Shown one piece after another: positions 1-7,272 of a stretch of 12,718 nt of DNA. Each line of letters starts with the position of its first letter. Positions within the stretch are counted from its first letter, which is position 1. Below the pieces are notes generated by a model. It did no database searches, was not told the origin of the DNA, and was given only the letters and a program-made list of their open reading frames with translations. Source of the DNA: Bacteroidota bacterium (GTDB lineage Bacteria > Bacteroidota > Ignavibacteria > SZUA-365); assembly GCA_018224345.1 (NCBI GenBank), contig JAGTUW010000128.1, positions 1 through 12,718 on the forward strand. Reading direction: 5' to 3'. The position numbers and the translations under genes were made by a program.

Positions 1-168
1 GCAGCCCGGCATTCGCTTGCTTATCCGGAAATAATTCCGGCGCACAAAGCACGACAACGTGATTATTCACAGATAATCCCGGAAGCAGCCCGGCATTCGC
101 TTGCTTATCCGGAAATAATTCCGGCGCACGAAGCACGACGACGTGATTATTCACAGATAATCCCGGAT
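1..168. repeat. 84-bp tandem repeat, two copies (may continue left of window)
   Basis: Copy 1 is 1-84 and copy 2 is 85-168. They differ only at 46/130 (A/G), 56/140 (A/G) and the last base. Each copy holds two inverted repeats: CCGGAA-ATAA-TTCCGG (25-40 in copy 1) and GATTAT-TCACAG-ATAATC (61-78). The string ATAATYCCGG recurs every 42 bp at 31, 73, 115 and 157, so the unit is itself a diverged 42-bp duplication. Because 84 is a multiple of three, one frame on each strand stays open. Plus frame 1 gives a 28-aa repeat with a 14-aa sub-pattern Y-x-x-I-I-P, and the minus strand has a second open frame rich in Val and Leu. Whether it is coding, or an intergenic palindromic repeat behind the TonB-receptor gene, cannot be decided here. 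Confidence 0.9.
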
Positions 169-219
169 GGTGCGCGGATTGCCAGAACGGTATTGCAATC
201 GATACGGAGGGCAGGTCGG

Positions 220-2628
220 TCAGAAGGTGATATACAATGCACCGATGAGATTGCGTCCGGGAGCGGTGATGCCCGAGGAGTAGGGACGGTAGCGCCGGTC
301 CGCGATATTTTCGACTCCTGCCGAGATCTTGACCATGTCGCTGATACGGTACCGCGCCTTCAGGTTGAATGTCGTCCACCCCGGTACCCAGGGTCTCCCC
401 TGTGCATCGAGCGCGTAGAGATATGTCTTCGCCTGTTCTTCCGGTGCGAGATCGTCATGCCTGATCGCACCGTTGTATAGAGCGTAGAGATCCACTTCCA
501 GACCATGACGCGACCAGACCAGATGTGTGCTGCCAAACCAGGGCCCGGCATGTCGCAACGGAGCGGTGCTCCCGTCGTCGAGTTCTTCTTCGCCTTTCTG
601 CCAGGTAAAACGCGACCACAGACGCAGCCCCATTCCGAGACGGAATTCCAGTCCTGCCTGTATGCCATGCACCTGTGCTCTGGCGCCGTTCTGCAATGCC
701 TCTACCCTGCTCAACTCGCCTGCATACACGATGCTGTCCCGTCCGGCAAGGGAAAACGGACGCCGCACCATCGCGTCGTCGAGCAGTGTATAGAAAGCCG
801 ATATATCCATACGGAGAAGTTCACCCAGCCGTTTCCTCGCACCGATCTCGGCGTTCCAGGCGTACTCCGGCCGGAGATCGGGATTCGGAACAATGACAAA
901 GCCGGGCGTGGAATCGAACACCTTGCCGACATCGTCGATATTGGGAGCGCGGAAACCGGTGGAGAGATTGATGTCGAACTGCCATGCACCGCCCGGCCGC
1001 AATACGGCACCGAGACTGCCGTTGATGGCGCCATTGCGCAATGCGACACTGCTGAAAGGCAGCGGATAGAACTCCTGCGAAAAGTCGGCATCCAGTGTCA
1101 CATAACTTGCGCGCAGACCGGACTGCAGAATCAACAGGTCCATCGGCTTCCAACTGTAATACCCGTACGCGGCAGCGGAATTCCAGGTCGCACCGTCAGG
1201 ATAGCGGCTCGGTCCCGCTACGCGCGTGCCCTTGATGATGTCCTCATCCTCTCCTTCCGATGCCACGATGTTGCTGACATACTCGACGCCGAAAAACAGC
1301 TCGTGCGTCTGTCCCAGCATTTTTTCGAAGTCCACATTGACAGAGAATGCATCGACACCTTCACTGCGGTGGCGACGCAGCGTTCCGCCGAAATTCCTGT
1401 CATGCCGGCTTTCGCCAAAGGATTGATAGGCAAGGGTCGCACGGAGCAAGTCATACCACGGGACGCCATTGGTATGGTCGATGGTCAGAGCGTGCAGCAT
1501 CCATTCCTGGGGACCGTACTCCCACTCCGCCGATCGCGGACGCTCACCCCGCATACGCAGCAGACGGTCGTAGCGCGCATAATCCGTTGTCGTCGAATAA
1601 TGAAAGCCGTACTGTATATCCCACTCCTCGTCGGGCCGGAAACGCACTTTCTGCATAAGATTGATTTGCCGGTAGGCACTCGGGGTCTGTTTCTCCGGAT
1701 CACTGTTGACAAGCACACTGTCCCGTCCCCCGATACGCTCGACATAAAAAGGCCGGAGATAATCGTCCGGTCCCTGCCCTCCCATGACGAGATCGTCGTA
1801 ATCCGATACCGTCACACTGCTGATAAACCCCCACTTCTCCAGCGCCAGAGAGAGATCCACATGAGCGGTTTTCTCGAAATTCGCTGTTGAACTCCGCAGC
1901 ACGGCATTCCCATGCCATTCGGCCATGCCGCTATGAGAAAGCCGCGGCGTACGGGTAGCGAAACTCATGACGCCGCCCACGGCATCACTGCCGTAACTGA
2001 CGGCCCCCGGACCGAAAATCACGTCCGTCCGTTCCAGCGTAAAGGGGTCAAGAGAAATGACGTTCTGCACATTGCCGCTGCGGAAAATAGCCGTATTCAT
2101 GCGCACACCATCGACCGCGATCAGCACGCGATTGGTGGCGAAGCCCCGGATCATCGGGCTTCCCCCCCCGAGCTGGCTTTTCTGTATGAATACTTCTCCC
2201 GTAGCAGCGAGCAGATCCGCTGCGGTCTGCATGTTCTGCAGTTTCGCATCCGTCGGAAACAGGCTGATCACACGTTGCGGGAGATCCGCTTCCGGCATGC
2301 GCCAGCGTGTGGCCGAAACTTCGACCGCACTCATGCGGAAAGCCACTTCCTCCATGTTCAGCACAAAATTCATTGCTGCGAGTTCGTCATAGCTTCGCCA
2401 CACAGTGCGATGTCCGATATGATCGAAGCGGATACTGTCTGCCCCATTGAACGGATCGAGCTTCACCTTCCCCTGAAGATTTGTCAACGCCGAGACTCCG
2501 AGATCGGGAGAAAACAGTGAAGCGTTGATCAGTGGTTCTGCCGTTGCCTCATCCCTGACAGTCAGCGTCTGCGCCTGCGTCTCCACTACCAGGAGCAAAA
2601 CAGCGACAGCCATAACATGGAATTTCAT
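220..2628 (-). CDS. TonB-dependent outer-membrane receptor, heme/hemoglobin-receptor type
   Basis: An 802-aa outer-membrane transporter that would import a ligand using TonB-ExbBD energy. The start at 2628 is chosen because it begins directly with a signal peptide (about residues 1-19, ending TQA before Gln20). A longer reading from 2700 adds 24 unconvincing residues. Residues about 20-95 look like a carboxypeptidase-regulatory-like domain, usual in FCB receptors. Residues about 105-230 form the plug, with IRGFATNRVLIAVDGVRMN and a GPGAVSYGSDAVGGV stretch. The rest is beta-barrel and ends in the terminal Phe typical of outer-membrane barrels. FRAP (559-562) and NPDL (582-585) match the paired boxes of heme/hemoglobin receptors such as HmuR and HemR, but no histidine lies between them. 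The ligand is therefore uncertain; an iron chelate or another cofactor is possible. No partner transport gene is adjacent. An AGGA lies about 8 bases before the start. Confidence 0.93.
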   Translation of the reverse strand: MKFHVMAVAVLLLVVETQAQTLTVRDEATAEPLINASLFSPDLGVSALTNLQGKVKLDPFNGADSIRFDHIGHRTVWRSYDELAAMNFVLNMEEVAFRMSAVEVSATRWRMPEADLPQRVISLFPTDAKLQNMQTAADLLAATGEVFIQKSQLGGGSPMIRGFATNRVLIAVDGVRMNTAIFRSGNVQNVISLDPFTLERTDVIFGPGAVSYGSDAVGGVMSFATRTPRLSHSGMAEWHGNAVLRSSTANFEKTAHVDLSLALEKWGFISSVTVSDYDDLVMGGQGPDDYLRPFYVERIGGRDSVLVNSDPEKQTPSAYRQINLMQKVRFRPDEEWDIQYGFHYSTTTDYARYDRLLRMRGERPRSAEWEYGPQEWMLHALTIDHTNGVPWYDLLRATLAYQSFGESRHDRNFGGTLRRHRSEGVDAFSVNVDFEKMLGQTHELFFGVEYVSNIVASEGEDEDIIKGTRVAGPSRYPDGATWNSAAAYGYYSWKPMDLLILQSGLRASYVTLDADFSQEFYPLPFSSVALRNGAINGSLGAVLRPGGAWQFDINLSTGFRAPNIDDVGKVFDSTPGFVIVPNPDLRPEYAWNAEIGARKRLGELLRMDISAFYTLLDDAMVRRPFSLAGRDSIVYAGELSRVEALQNGARAQVHGIQAGLEFRLGMGLRLWSRFTWQKGEEELDDGSTAPLRHAGPWFGSTHLVWSRHGLEVDLYALYNGAIRHDDLAPEEQAKTYLYALDAQGRPWVPGWTTFNLKARYRISDMVKISAGVENIADRRYRPYSSGITAPGRNLIGALYITF

Positions 2629-2720
2629 TACACGATCCTGCAGTATGGTTACAAAGCCTCTGCCGCGACTCCCGGACAGACAGAACACATGCGCGCTCAT
2701 TCTCTCCGGTCGCGCATATC

Positions 2721-2726
2721 ATTATA
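2721..2726 (-). promoter_or_regulatory. Possible -10 box for the TonB receptor gene
   Basis: A perfect TATAAT on the minus strand, about 93 bp before the chosen receptor start. No good -35 hexamer lies 16-18 bases upstream, so this is a weak call. Confidence 0.25.
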
Positions 2727-2991
2727 AACTAACGCCAGTTTGAAAATGAAGCAAGGTACATCCTCGCGACGCGATAATGGGTAAGCATCGCAAGGCAGCA
2801 GATCTTACGGTGCCCCGTGCTTCCCGTAACGCATCCCATCGCTTGCTGAGCATCAGGACCCGGAATACGGCAATATCATCTTCGGCTTGCGCGGTCCATA
2901 GCAGGCTGACTGCTTCACGTGCTGGCTCAAGTACAGTGCTGTATCCCGCCTCCACCATGCCGATGCCGAAGAGCAGCAGGGAAACACGCAA
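2722..2991 (-). CDS. Doubtful small hypothetical protein
   Basis: An 89-aa open frame from a TTG codon, ending 93 bp before the TonB-receptor start and on the same strand. I recognise no family. The N-terminal third is hydrophobic (RVSLLLFGIGMVEAG) and the middle has an ordinary soluble composition with Asp, Glu, Trp and Ala. The opposite-strand reading of the same bases is rich in Ser and Arg, as shadow frames usually are, which mildly favours coding on the minus strand. Against it, there is no ATG at the start, no clear ribosome-binding site, a poorer codon pattern in the last third, and a frame that opens only after a TAA at 3043-3045. An internal ATG (MVEAGYS) could be a shorter start. 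It may be a degenerate remnant. Confidence 0.28.
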   Translation of the reverse strand: MRVSLLLFGIGMVEAGYSTVLEPAREAVSLLWTAQAEDDIAVFRVLMLSKRWDALREARGTVRSAALRCLPIIASRGCTLLHFQTGVSL

Positions 2992-3043
2992 GCGTTTGTA
3001 CTGCAGGCGACTGTCGATGATGGTGCATGTCCCGGTTTTTTTT

Positions 3044-3051
3044 TATCTTGG
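3044..3051 (+). promoter_or_regulatory. Candidate FCB-type -7 box ahead of metH-like gene
   Basis: TATCTTGG resembles the TAnnTTTG box of Bacteroidota-type promoters and lies 28 bp before the metH-like start. A T run (3036-3044) sits directly upstream. No clear TTTG lies at the expected -33 position, so the call rests on one box and its location. Confidence 0.35.
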
Positions 3052-3079
3052 GGCTTCAGCATGCAATGACAACAAAATT

Positions 3080-4900
3080 ATGCAATCACTCTTCCTTGAA
3101 GAATTGACGCGCCGCATTCTGGTGTTTGACGGCGCAACAGGCACAAACCTGCAGGAGCAGAACCTGACAAGCGACGATTTCGGCGGCGCTGAACTCGAGG
3201 GCTGCAATGAGTATCTCGTCCTTTCCAAACCCACTGCCGTCGAGAAGGTGCATCGCGATTTTCTCGAAGCCGGCGCGGATATCATCGAGACGAATTCCTT
3301 CGGTTCCACGAGCATTGTCCTCGCAGAATATGATATTGCGGATCTGGCGTACAAGCTGAATTTCGAAGCTGCTGCCATCGCCCGGCGCATGGCGGATGCA
3401 TATCAAAAAGAACACAAGCCGCGCTTCGTCGCGGGGTCGATGGGCCCGACGACAAAACTGCCGTCACTCGGCCATATCGATTTCGATACCATGCGCGACG
3501 CGTATTACGAACAGACGGCAGGACTGATAGAAGGCGGCGTGGATCTCCTTTGCATCGAGACCTGCCAGGATATGCTGCAGGTGAAAGCGGCCCTGGCGGC
3601 AATTCAACGGTACTTCGATGACAAGCAACAGCGCATTCCCGTCATCGTCTCTGTGACCATAGAGACCATGGGAACCATGCTGATGGGCACGGAAATCACC
3701 GCGGCAATCGCAACCATTGATCCTTACGACATCGTCAGTGTGTTCGGAATGAACTGTGCGACAGGCCCGAAAGAGATGGAGGAAAATCTGCGCTCCATCT
3801 GCCGCAACTCTCCCCGGCCGGTGTTTGTCATGCCGAATGCAGGTATCCCCGAAAATATCGGCGGACACAGTTGCTATACCCTGACGCCCGAACAACTCGA
3901 AGAGTACATGCGCCGCTTTATCACGGAACTCGGGGTCTCCATTATCGGCGGCTGTTGCGGCACGACGGCCGAGCATATCTCCCGCCTCTCCCGCCTCGCC
4001 GGGGAGGTCCGCCCGGCAGAACGTGACATCGATCGCAGTCCGATGGTTTCTTCTCTCTATACCGCCATTCCCATGCATCTCGATCCTCCACCCCTGCTTA
4101 TAGGAGAACGCTGCAATGCCAATGGCTCGAAACAATTCCGCGAACTGCTGCTCGGGGAACGCTACGACGACATGGTGGGCATGGCGAGGGAGCAGATACG
4201 GGAAGGGGCGCATCTGCTCGATGTTTGTGTGGCGTATGTGGGACGCGACGAGCGCCGGGACATGCGCGAAGTGATTTCACGTTTCAATACGCAGGCGAGC
4301 ATTCCCCTTATGATAGACTCGACGGAAATCGAGGTCATCGAGGATGCACTGAAACTCTGTGCCGGAAAGGCAATCATCAATTCCATCAATCTTGAGGACG
4401 GCGAGGAACGCCTCACCCAGGTGCTCGCGTTATGCAAGACATACGGTGCCGCTGTCGTCGCTCTCACAATAGACGAAGACGGTATGGCGAAGACCGCACA
4501 AAAAAAATTCGACATCGCCGCCCGTATCCGCTCCATCGCAACAGAACAGTTCGGTCTGCGTGATGAAGATCTCATATTCGATACACTCACATTCACGCTT
4601 GGGAGTGGTGACGAAGAATACCGCCGGTCGGCCATGGATACCGTCGAAGCCATTCGCATGATCAAAACCGCGTGGCCCCGCTGTTTTACCAGCCTCGGTG
4701 TCTCGAATGTGTCCTTTGGCCTCAATCCCCATGCGCGGCATGTGCTCAATTCCGTTTTTCTGCACTATGCATGCGAAGCGGGGCTCGACATGGCCATCGT
4801 GCATGCGAGCAAAATCATGCCGCTCTACAAAATTGATGAGAAAGGGCGGGAGATCGCCATGGATCTGATCAAGGATAAACGGCAGTGGAAAACGGTATGA
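3080..4900 (+). CDS. MetH-type homocysteine/folate methyltransferase lacking the cobalamin module
   Basis: A 606-aa cytoplasmic protein matching the first two domains of cobalamin-dependent methionine synthase. Residues about 1-315 are the homocysteine S-methyltransferase barrel, starting with ILVFDGATGTNLQ. It carries the three zinc-binding cysteines: Cys226 in MNCATGP and Cys292/Cys293 in GGCCGTT. Residues about 336-585 are the pterin-binding methyltetrahydrofolate domain, with IGERCNANGSK, LLDVCVAYVGRDE, MIDSTE and INSINLEDGE. The protein ends with DLIKDKRQ plus four residues, where full MetH (about 1200 aa) enters the helical cap before the B12 domain. No cap, B12 or reactivation domain follows, and the next gene is unrelated. 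It may work with a separate corrinoid protein, or be a truncated paralogue. The start at 3080 is chosen because homologues begin there; the frame is open upstream to 2777 with unconvincing sequence. No Shine-Dalgarno sequence is visible. Confidence 0.92.
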   Translation: MQSLFLEELTRRILVFDGATGTNLQEQNLTSDDFGGAELEGCNEYLVLSKPTAVEKVHRDFLEAGADIIETNSFGSTSIVLAEYDIADLAYKLNFEAAAIARRMADAYQKEHKPRFVAGSMGPTTKLPSLGHIDFDTMRDAYYEQTAGLIEGGVDLLCIETCQDMLQVKAALAAIQRYFDDKQQRIPVIVSVTIETMGTMLMGTEITAAIATIDPYDIVSVFGMNCATGPKEMEENLRSICRNSPRPVFVMPNAGIPENIGGHSCYTLTPEQLEEYMRRFITELGVSIIGGCCGTTAEHISRLSRLAGEVRPAERDIDRSPMVSSLYTAIPMHLDPPPLLIGERCNANGSKQFRELLLGERYDDMVGMAREQIREGAHLLDVCVAYVGRDERRDMREVISRFNTQASIPLMIDSTEIEVIEDALKLCAGKAIINSINLEDGEERLTQVLALCKTYGAAVVALTIDEDGMAKTAQKKFDIAARIRSIATEQFGLRDEDLIFDTLTFTLGSGDEEYRRSAMDTVEAIRMIKTAWPRCFTSLGVSNVSFGLNPHARHVLNSVFLHYACEAGLDMAIVHASKIMPLYKIDEKGREIAMDLIKDKRQWKTV

Positions 4901-4927
4901 CACCTGTCACGAACAATCCGGTGACAG
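4898..4927 (+). other. Alternative hairpins at the metH-like stop codon
   Basis: TGACA (4898-4902) can pair with TGTCA (4905-4909), or CTGTCAC (4904-4910) can pair with GTGACAG (4921-4927). The two pairings exclude each other. The first includes the stop codon of the metH-like gene. No T run follows, so this is not a standard terminator. The stems are short and chance is a real possibility. Confidence 0.3.
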
Positions 4928-4996
4928 ATAAGCGAGGCACGACGACAATGAACTTTTTCAAAGACGTACAAGAACCAATGAGGAGAGATATCCGCT

Positions 4997-6004
4997 ATGA
5001 AGCTCGTAACATTCGCACATGAGGGACGCGCGCTGCTGGGCGCCCTGGTCGGCGATATGGTCATGGACCTGCAGGCCGCACACACCATGCAACGCTACAT
5101 CGACAAGGAGGGTGATATACTGCTCCCGAATGAAATGAATGCCTTTCTTCGCGAGGGAAACAGCGCCCTGGACACGGCACGCAAAGTGGAAGACTGGTTC
5201 CGCAACGCAGGCTCACCCACGGAAAGCAAAGGTGAGCGTATCGCCTGGCCGCTCGACGAGGTGACCCTGCTGGCTCCGGTGCCCCATCCCACCTCGATGC
5301 GCGATGCCTACGCATTCCGCCAGCATGTGGAAGCAGCCCGCCGCAATCGCGGGGTGGACATGATTCCGGAATACGACGAAATCCCCATTTTCTATTTCAC
5401 CAATCACAACGCAACCACTGGTCCGGGGGTAGTGGAAGTCATGGACCTCCATCTCGACAAGCTGGATTTCGAACTTGAGTGTGCAATTGTCATCGGACGG
5501 GAAGGCCGCAATATTTCCGCTGCCGAAGCCGACGACTATATCGCCGGATACACGGTGATGAACGACTGGAGTGCGCGTGGATTGCAGATGCATGAGATGA
5601 AGCTCAATCTCGGTCCTGCCAAGGGCAAGGACTTCGCAACATCGATCGGTCCCTGGCTGGTAACGAAAGATGAATTACAGGACAAACGTATTTCCGGTGA
5701 TACGGGTGAGCGCTATGACCTCGTGATGACCTGCACGGTGAACGGCGAAGAGGTCAGTCGCGGAAATCTCAAGGATATGAGCTGGACGTTCGCGCAGATC
5801 ATCGAGCGCGCCTCCTATGGTGTTACGCTGTATCCCGGTGATGTCATCGGTTCCGGCACGGTCGGGACCGGTTGTTTCCTCGAACTCAATGGTTCTAAAG
5901 TCTATGAACCCGCATGGTGGCTCAAGGACGGCGATGTGGTGGTCTGTGACATCGAGCGTCTCGGACGCCTTGAGAACATCGTCCGCCATAGTTTCACCGA
6001 GTAA
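4997..6004 (+). CDS. Fumarylacetoacetate hydrolase (FAH) family enzyme
   Basis: A 335-aa cytoplasmic metal-dependent hydrolase that cleaves a C-C bond in a diketo-acid; in fumarylacetoacetase the products are fumarate and acetoacetate, the last step of tyrosine breakdown. The catalytic pattern is complete. Asp103 and His110 lie in RDAYAFRQH, aligning with Asp126 and His133 of mouse FAH. Glu159 and Glu161 lie in FELECAIVIG, Asp190 in NDWSARG, and Lys211 in GPAKGKDFAT. The N-terminal 90 residues match the small FAH N-terminal domain. Length and the MRDAYAFRQH/LGPAKGKDF patterns fit the FAH-like proteins of Bacteroidota better than the short FAHD1 type. AGGAG at 4981-4985 supports the ATG at 4997. 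It lies 96 bp after the metH-like gene and 167 bp before the flavin-reductase-like gene. The true substrate is inferred: acylpyruvates or another ring-cleavage product are possible. Confidence 0.93.
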   Translation: MKLVTFAHEGRALLGALVGDMVMDLQAAHTMQRYIDKEGDILLPNEMNAFLREGNSALDTARKVEDWFRNAGSPTESKGERIAWPLDEVTLLAPVPHPTSMRDAYAFRQHVEAARRNRGVDMIPEYDEIPIFYFTNHNATTGPGVVEVMDLHLDKLDFELECAIVIGREGRNISAAEADDYIAGYTVMNDWSARGLQMHEMKLNLGPAKGKDFATSIGPWLVTKDELQDKRISGDTGERYDLVMTCTVNGEEVSRGNLKDMSWTFAQIIERASYGVTLYPGDVIGSGTVGTGCFLELNGSKVYEPAWWLKDGDVVVCDIERLGRLENIVRHSFTE

Positions 6005-6012
6005 AACGCACG

Positions 6013-6034
6013 GTGGGAACGCAGCTGTTCCCAC
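6013..6034. repeat. Perfect 8-bp inverted repeat after FAH-family gene
   Basis: GTGGGAAC (6013-6020) and GTTCCCAC (6027-6034) enclose a 6-base loop, 8 bp after the FAH-family stop codon. In RNA this would make a stable hairpin. There is no T run, so it could be a Rho-linked or mRNA-end-protecting structure rather than a classical intrinsic terminator. Confidence 0.55.
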
Positions 6035-6171
6035 AGCGGACCCCGCAGCTGATGTGATGTCTGTTGGAATATCACCAGGAGCGCCTCTGCCGGCGGTACA
6101 ATGCTCTTTTCACGGTCCGCGACAAGCGGACAGGACGCACCATACGACACCTACAAACCGGAGTACCGGAT

Positions 6172-7176
6172 ATGAAATCTTTCAATCCGAACGACCATCC
6201 CGTTCCTTTCGTGCATCGGCTGTTGTTGAGCGGGGTAGCCCCGCGGCCCATCGCATTGGTGGGCACACAGGACCGGGAGGGCCGGGTCAATCTCTCACCA
6301 TTCAGTTTTTTCAATGCCTTCGGGGCCAACCCCCCCGTGATTGTTGTTTCTCCCGCGTACCGGGGGAAGGACGGCACCACGAAGCACAGCTTCGAGAACA
6401 TACGCGACACGGGGGAATTCACCGTGTCCGCTGTTTCTCACTCCATGGTTGAGCAGATCAGCCTGGCATCGTCGGATTACGAACAAGGAGAGGACGAATT
6501 TCTGAAAGCGGGTTTCGGCAAACTGACCTCCGACATTGTCGCTCCGCCGGGGGTGGCCGAAGCTCCGTTCGTGATGGAGTGCCGTCTGCTGCATCATTTC
6601 GATACCGGTGCCAAGCCGGGCAGCGGCAATCTGATGATCGCTGAAGTCGTGATGTTCCATGTGCGCGAATCGGCCTTTGAAGGTGATCGCATCGATCCCC
6701 GTCGTCTCGACCTGGTCGCACGCATGGGATACAATTGGTATTGTCGGGCAAACGGGGACGCGTTGTTCGAACTACCCAAACCTGCGCACAATGGTATCGG
6801 CATCGACGCTCTTCCGCAGCATCTGCGGGAAAGTGATATACTGACGGGCAACAACCTTGCCAGACTTGCCTCAGTCGTGGAAATTCCTGACGGGGAAGAA
6901 ATTCTCTTGCGCTGGAAAGAAGACCTGCAGGGCATCGACCCGGCCCAGACACCGGCTGATATGTTCGATGTGGAGCTGCGGCTCGGTGAAGCGCATCGCG
7001 CGGTACTGAGCGTCTTTGCCGCGTGGAAGCGGCAGGAGCTGCGTGCGAATGAATGTTCGCGACGGTTGCAGCACTGCACACGCCTTGCGCTGGATCAGAA
7101 TCAGATGTCGCTTGCATGGGAATGCGCTCTGATGTCAGACCCCGAAGCTGTTGCCGCCCTCTCCGTGACGAGATGA
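6172..7176 (+). CDS. Flavin reductase-like (DIM6/NTAB) protein with conserved C-terminal extension
   Basis: A 334-aa protein. Residues about 10-190 form the FMN-binding split barrel of the flavin-reductase-like family, with SGVAPRPIALVGT, LSPFSFFNAFGANPP and the SAVSHSMVEQ segment. Such proteins bind FMN and either supply reduced flavin to a monooxygenase or act on their own substrates. Residues about 200-235 hold a second conserved block (PKPAHNGIGIDALP, ILTGNNLARLASV), followed by about 95 mostly helical residues. I recall this extended architecture in Bacteroidota but cannot give its function. GGAG at 6160-6163, 8 bases before ATG 6172, decides the start; the frame is open back to 6064 without a better signal. 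The 167-bp gap after the FAH-family gene holds a hairpin, so co-transcription is likely but not certain. A role in aromatic catabolism beside FAH is inference. Confidence 0.88.
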   Translation: MKSFNPNDHPVPFVHRLLLSGVAPRPIALVGTQDREGRVNLSPFSFFNAFGANPPVIVVSPAYRGKDGTTKHSFENIRDTGEFTVSAVSHSMVEQISLASSDYEQGEDEFLKAGFGKLTSDIVAPPGVAEAPFVMECRLLHHFDTGAKPGSGNLMIAEVVMFHVRESAFEGDRIDPRRLDLVARMGYNWYCRANGDALFELPKPAHNGIGIDALPQHLRESDILTGNNLARLASVVEIPDGEEILLRWKEDLQGIDPAQTPADMFDVELRLGEAHRAVLSVFAAWKRQELRANECSRRLQHCTRLALDQNQMSLAWECALMSDPEAVAALSVTR

Positions 7177-7260
7177 CCGGGCAGTTCTCTGGCGCCTGTC
7201 GGGCAGAGGCGCCGAACGCAGAATGGAAGCAATCACACCCCCGACGCGCCGTTCGTTTCA

Positions 7261-7272
7261 CACAGGCCTGTG
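7261..7272. repeat. Perfect 12-bp palindrome upstream of dinB-like gene
   Basis: CACAGGCCTGTG is a perfect palindrome in the 213-bp gap before the DinB-like gene. A second, looser dyad, GTTCACGAAC, lies at 7286-7295, and a TATAAT at 7361-7366. It has the size of a dimeric repressor operator, but chance cannot be excluded. Confidence 0.35.

Larger units (their letters stand above)
2629..3079. other. Divergent intergenic region between TonB receptor and metH-like gene
   Basis: This 451-bp stretch separates two divergently transcribed genes. It holds a doubtful minus-strand ORF (2722-2991), a minus-strand TATAAT (2721-2726), and a nine-T run at 3036-3044 running into a TATCTTGG box ahead of the metH-like gene. 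I looked for a cobalamin riboswitch, which might link a TonB receptor with a MetH-type gene, and for a SAM riboswitch. I saw neither the conserved cobalamin box nor a convincing SAM aptamer core by eye. Confidence 0.6.

Noticed and set aside
1..168. CRISPR array
   Set aside because: The units are 84 bp, directly adjacent and nearly identical throughout, with no unique spacers and no cas genes nearby.
505..1890. 461-aa plus-strand open frame
   Set aside because: It lies wholly antisense to the TonB-receptor gene, whose domains are clear. The reading has no family pattern and looks like a shadow of codon bias.
2777..3079. N-terminal extension of the metH-like protein by 101 residues
   Set aside because: The extra sequence is Ser/Arg-rich and matches nothing in MetH, while the family pattern begins right at ATG 3080.
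2629..3079. Cobalamin or SAM riboswitch between the TonB receptor and metH-like gene
   Set aside because: The gene pair made it worth looking for, but I could not find the conserved cobalamin core box or a SAM aptamer core on either strand. A covariance-model search would settle it.
4901..4996. Frameshift hiding the rest of metH
   Set aside because: Only 96 bp separate the stop from the next gene and no frame there resembles the cap or B12 domain, so a simple frameshift cannot restore a full MetH.
7191..7213. GGCGCC pair after the flavin-reductase-like gene as a terminator
   Set aside because: GGCGCC is self-complementary and occurs twice, but no T run follows and the stem is only 6 bp.
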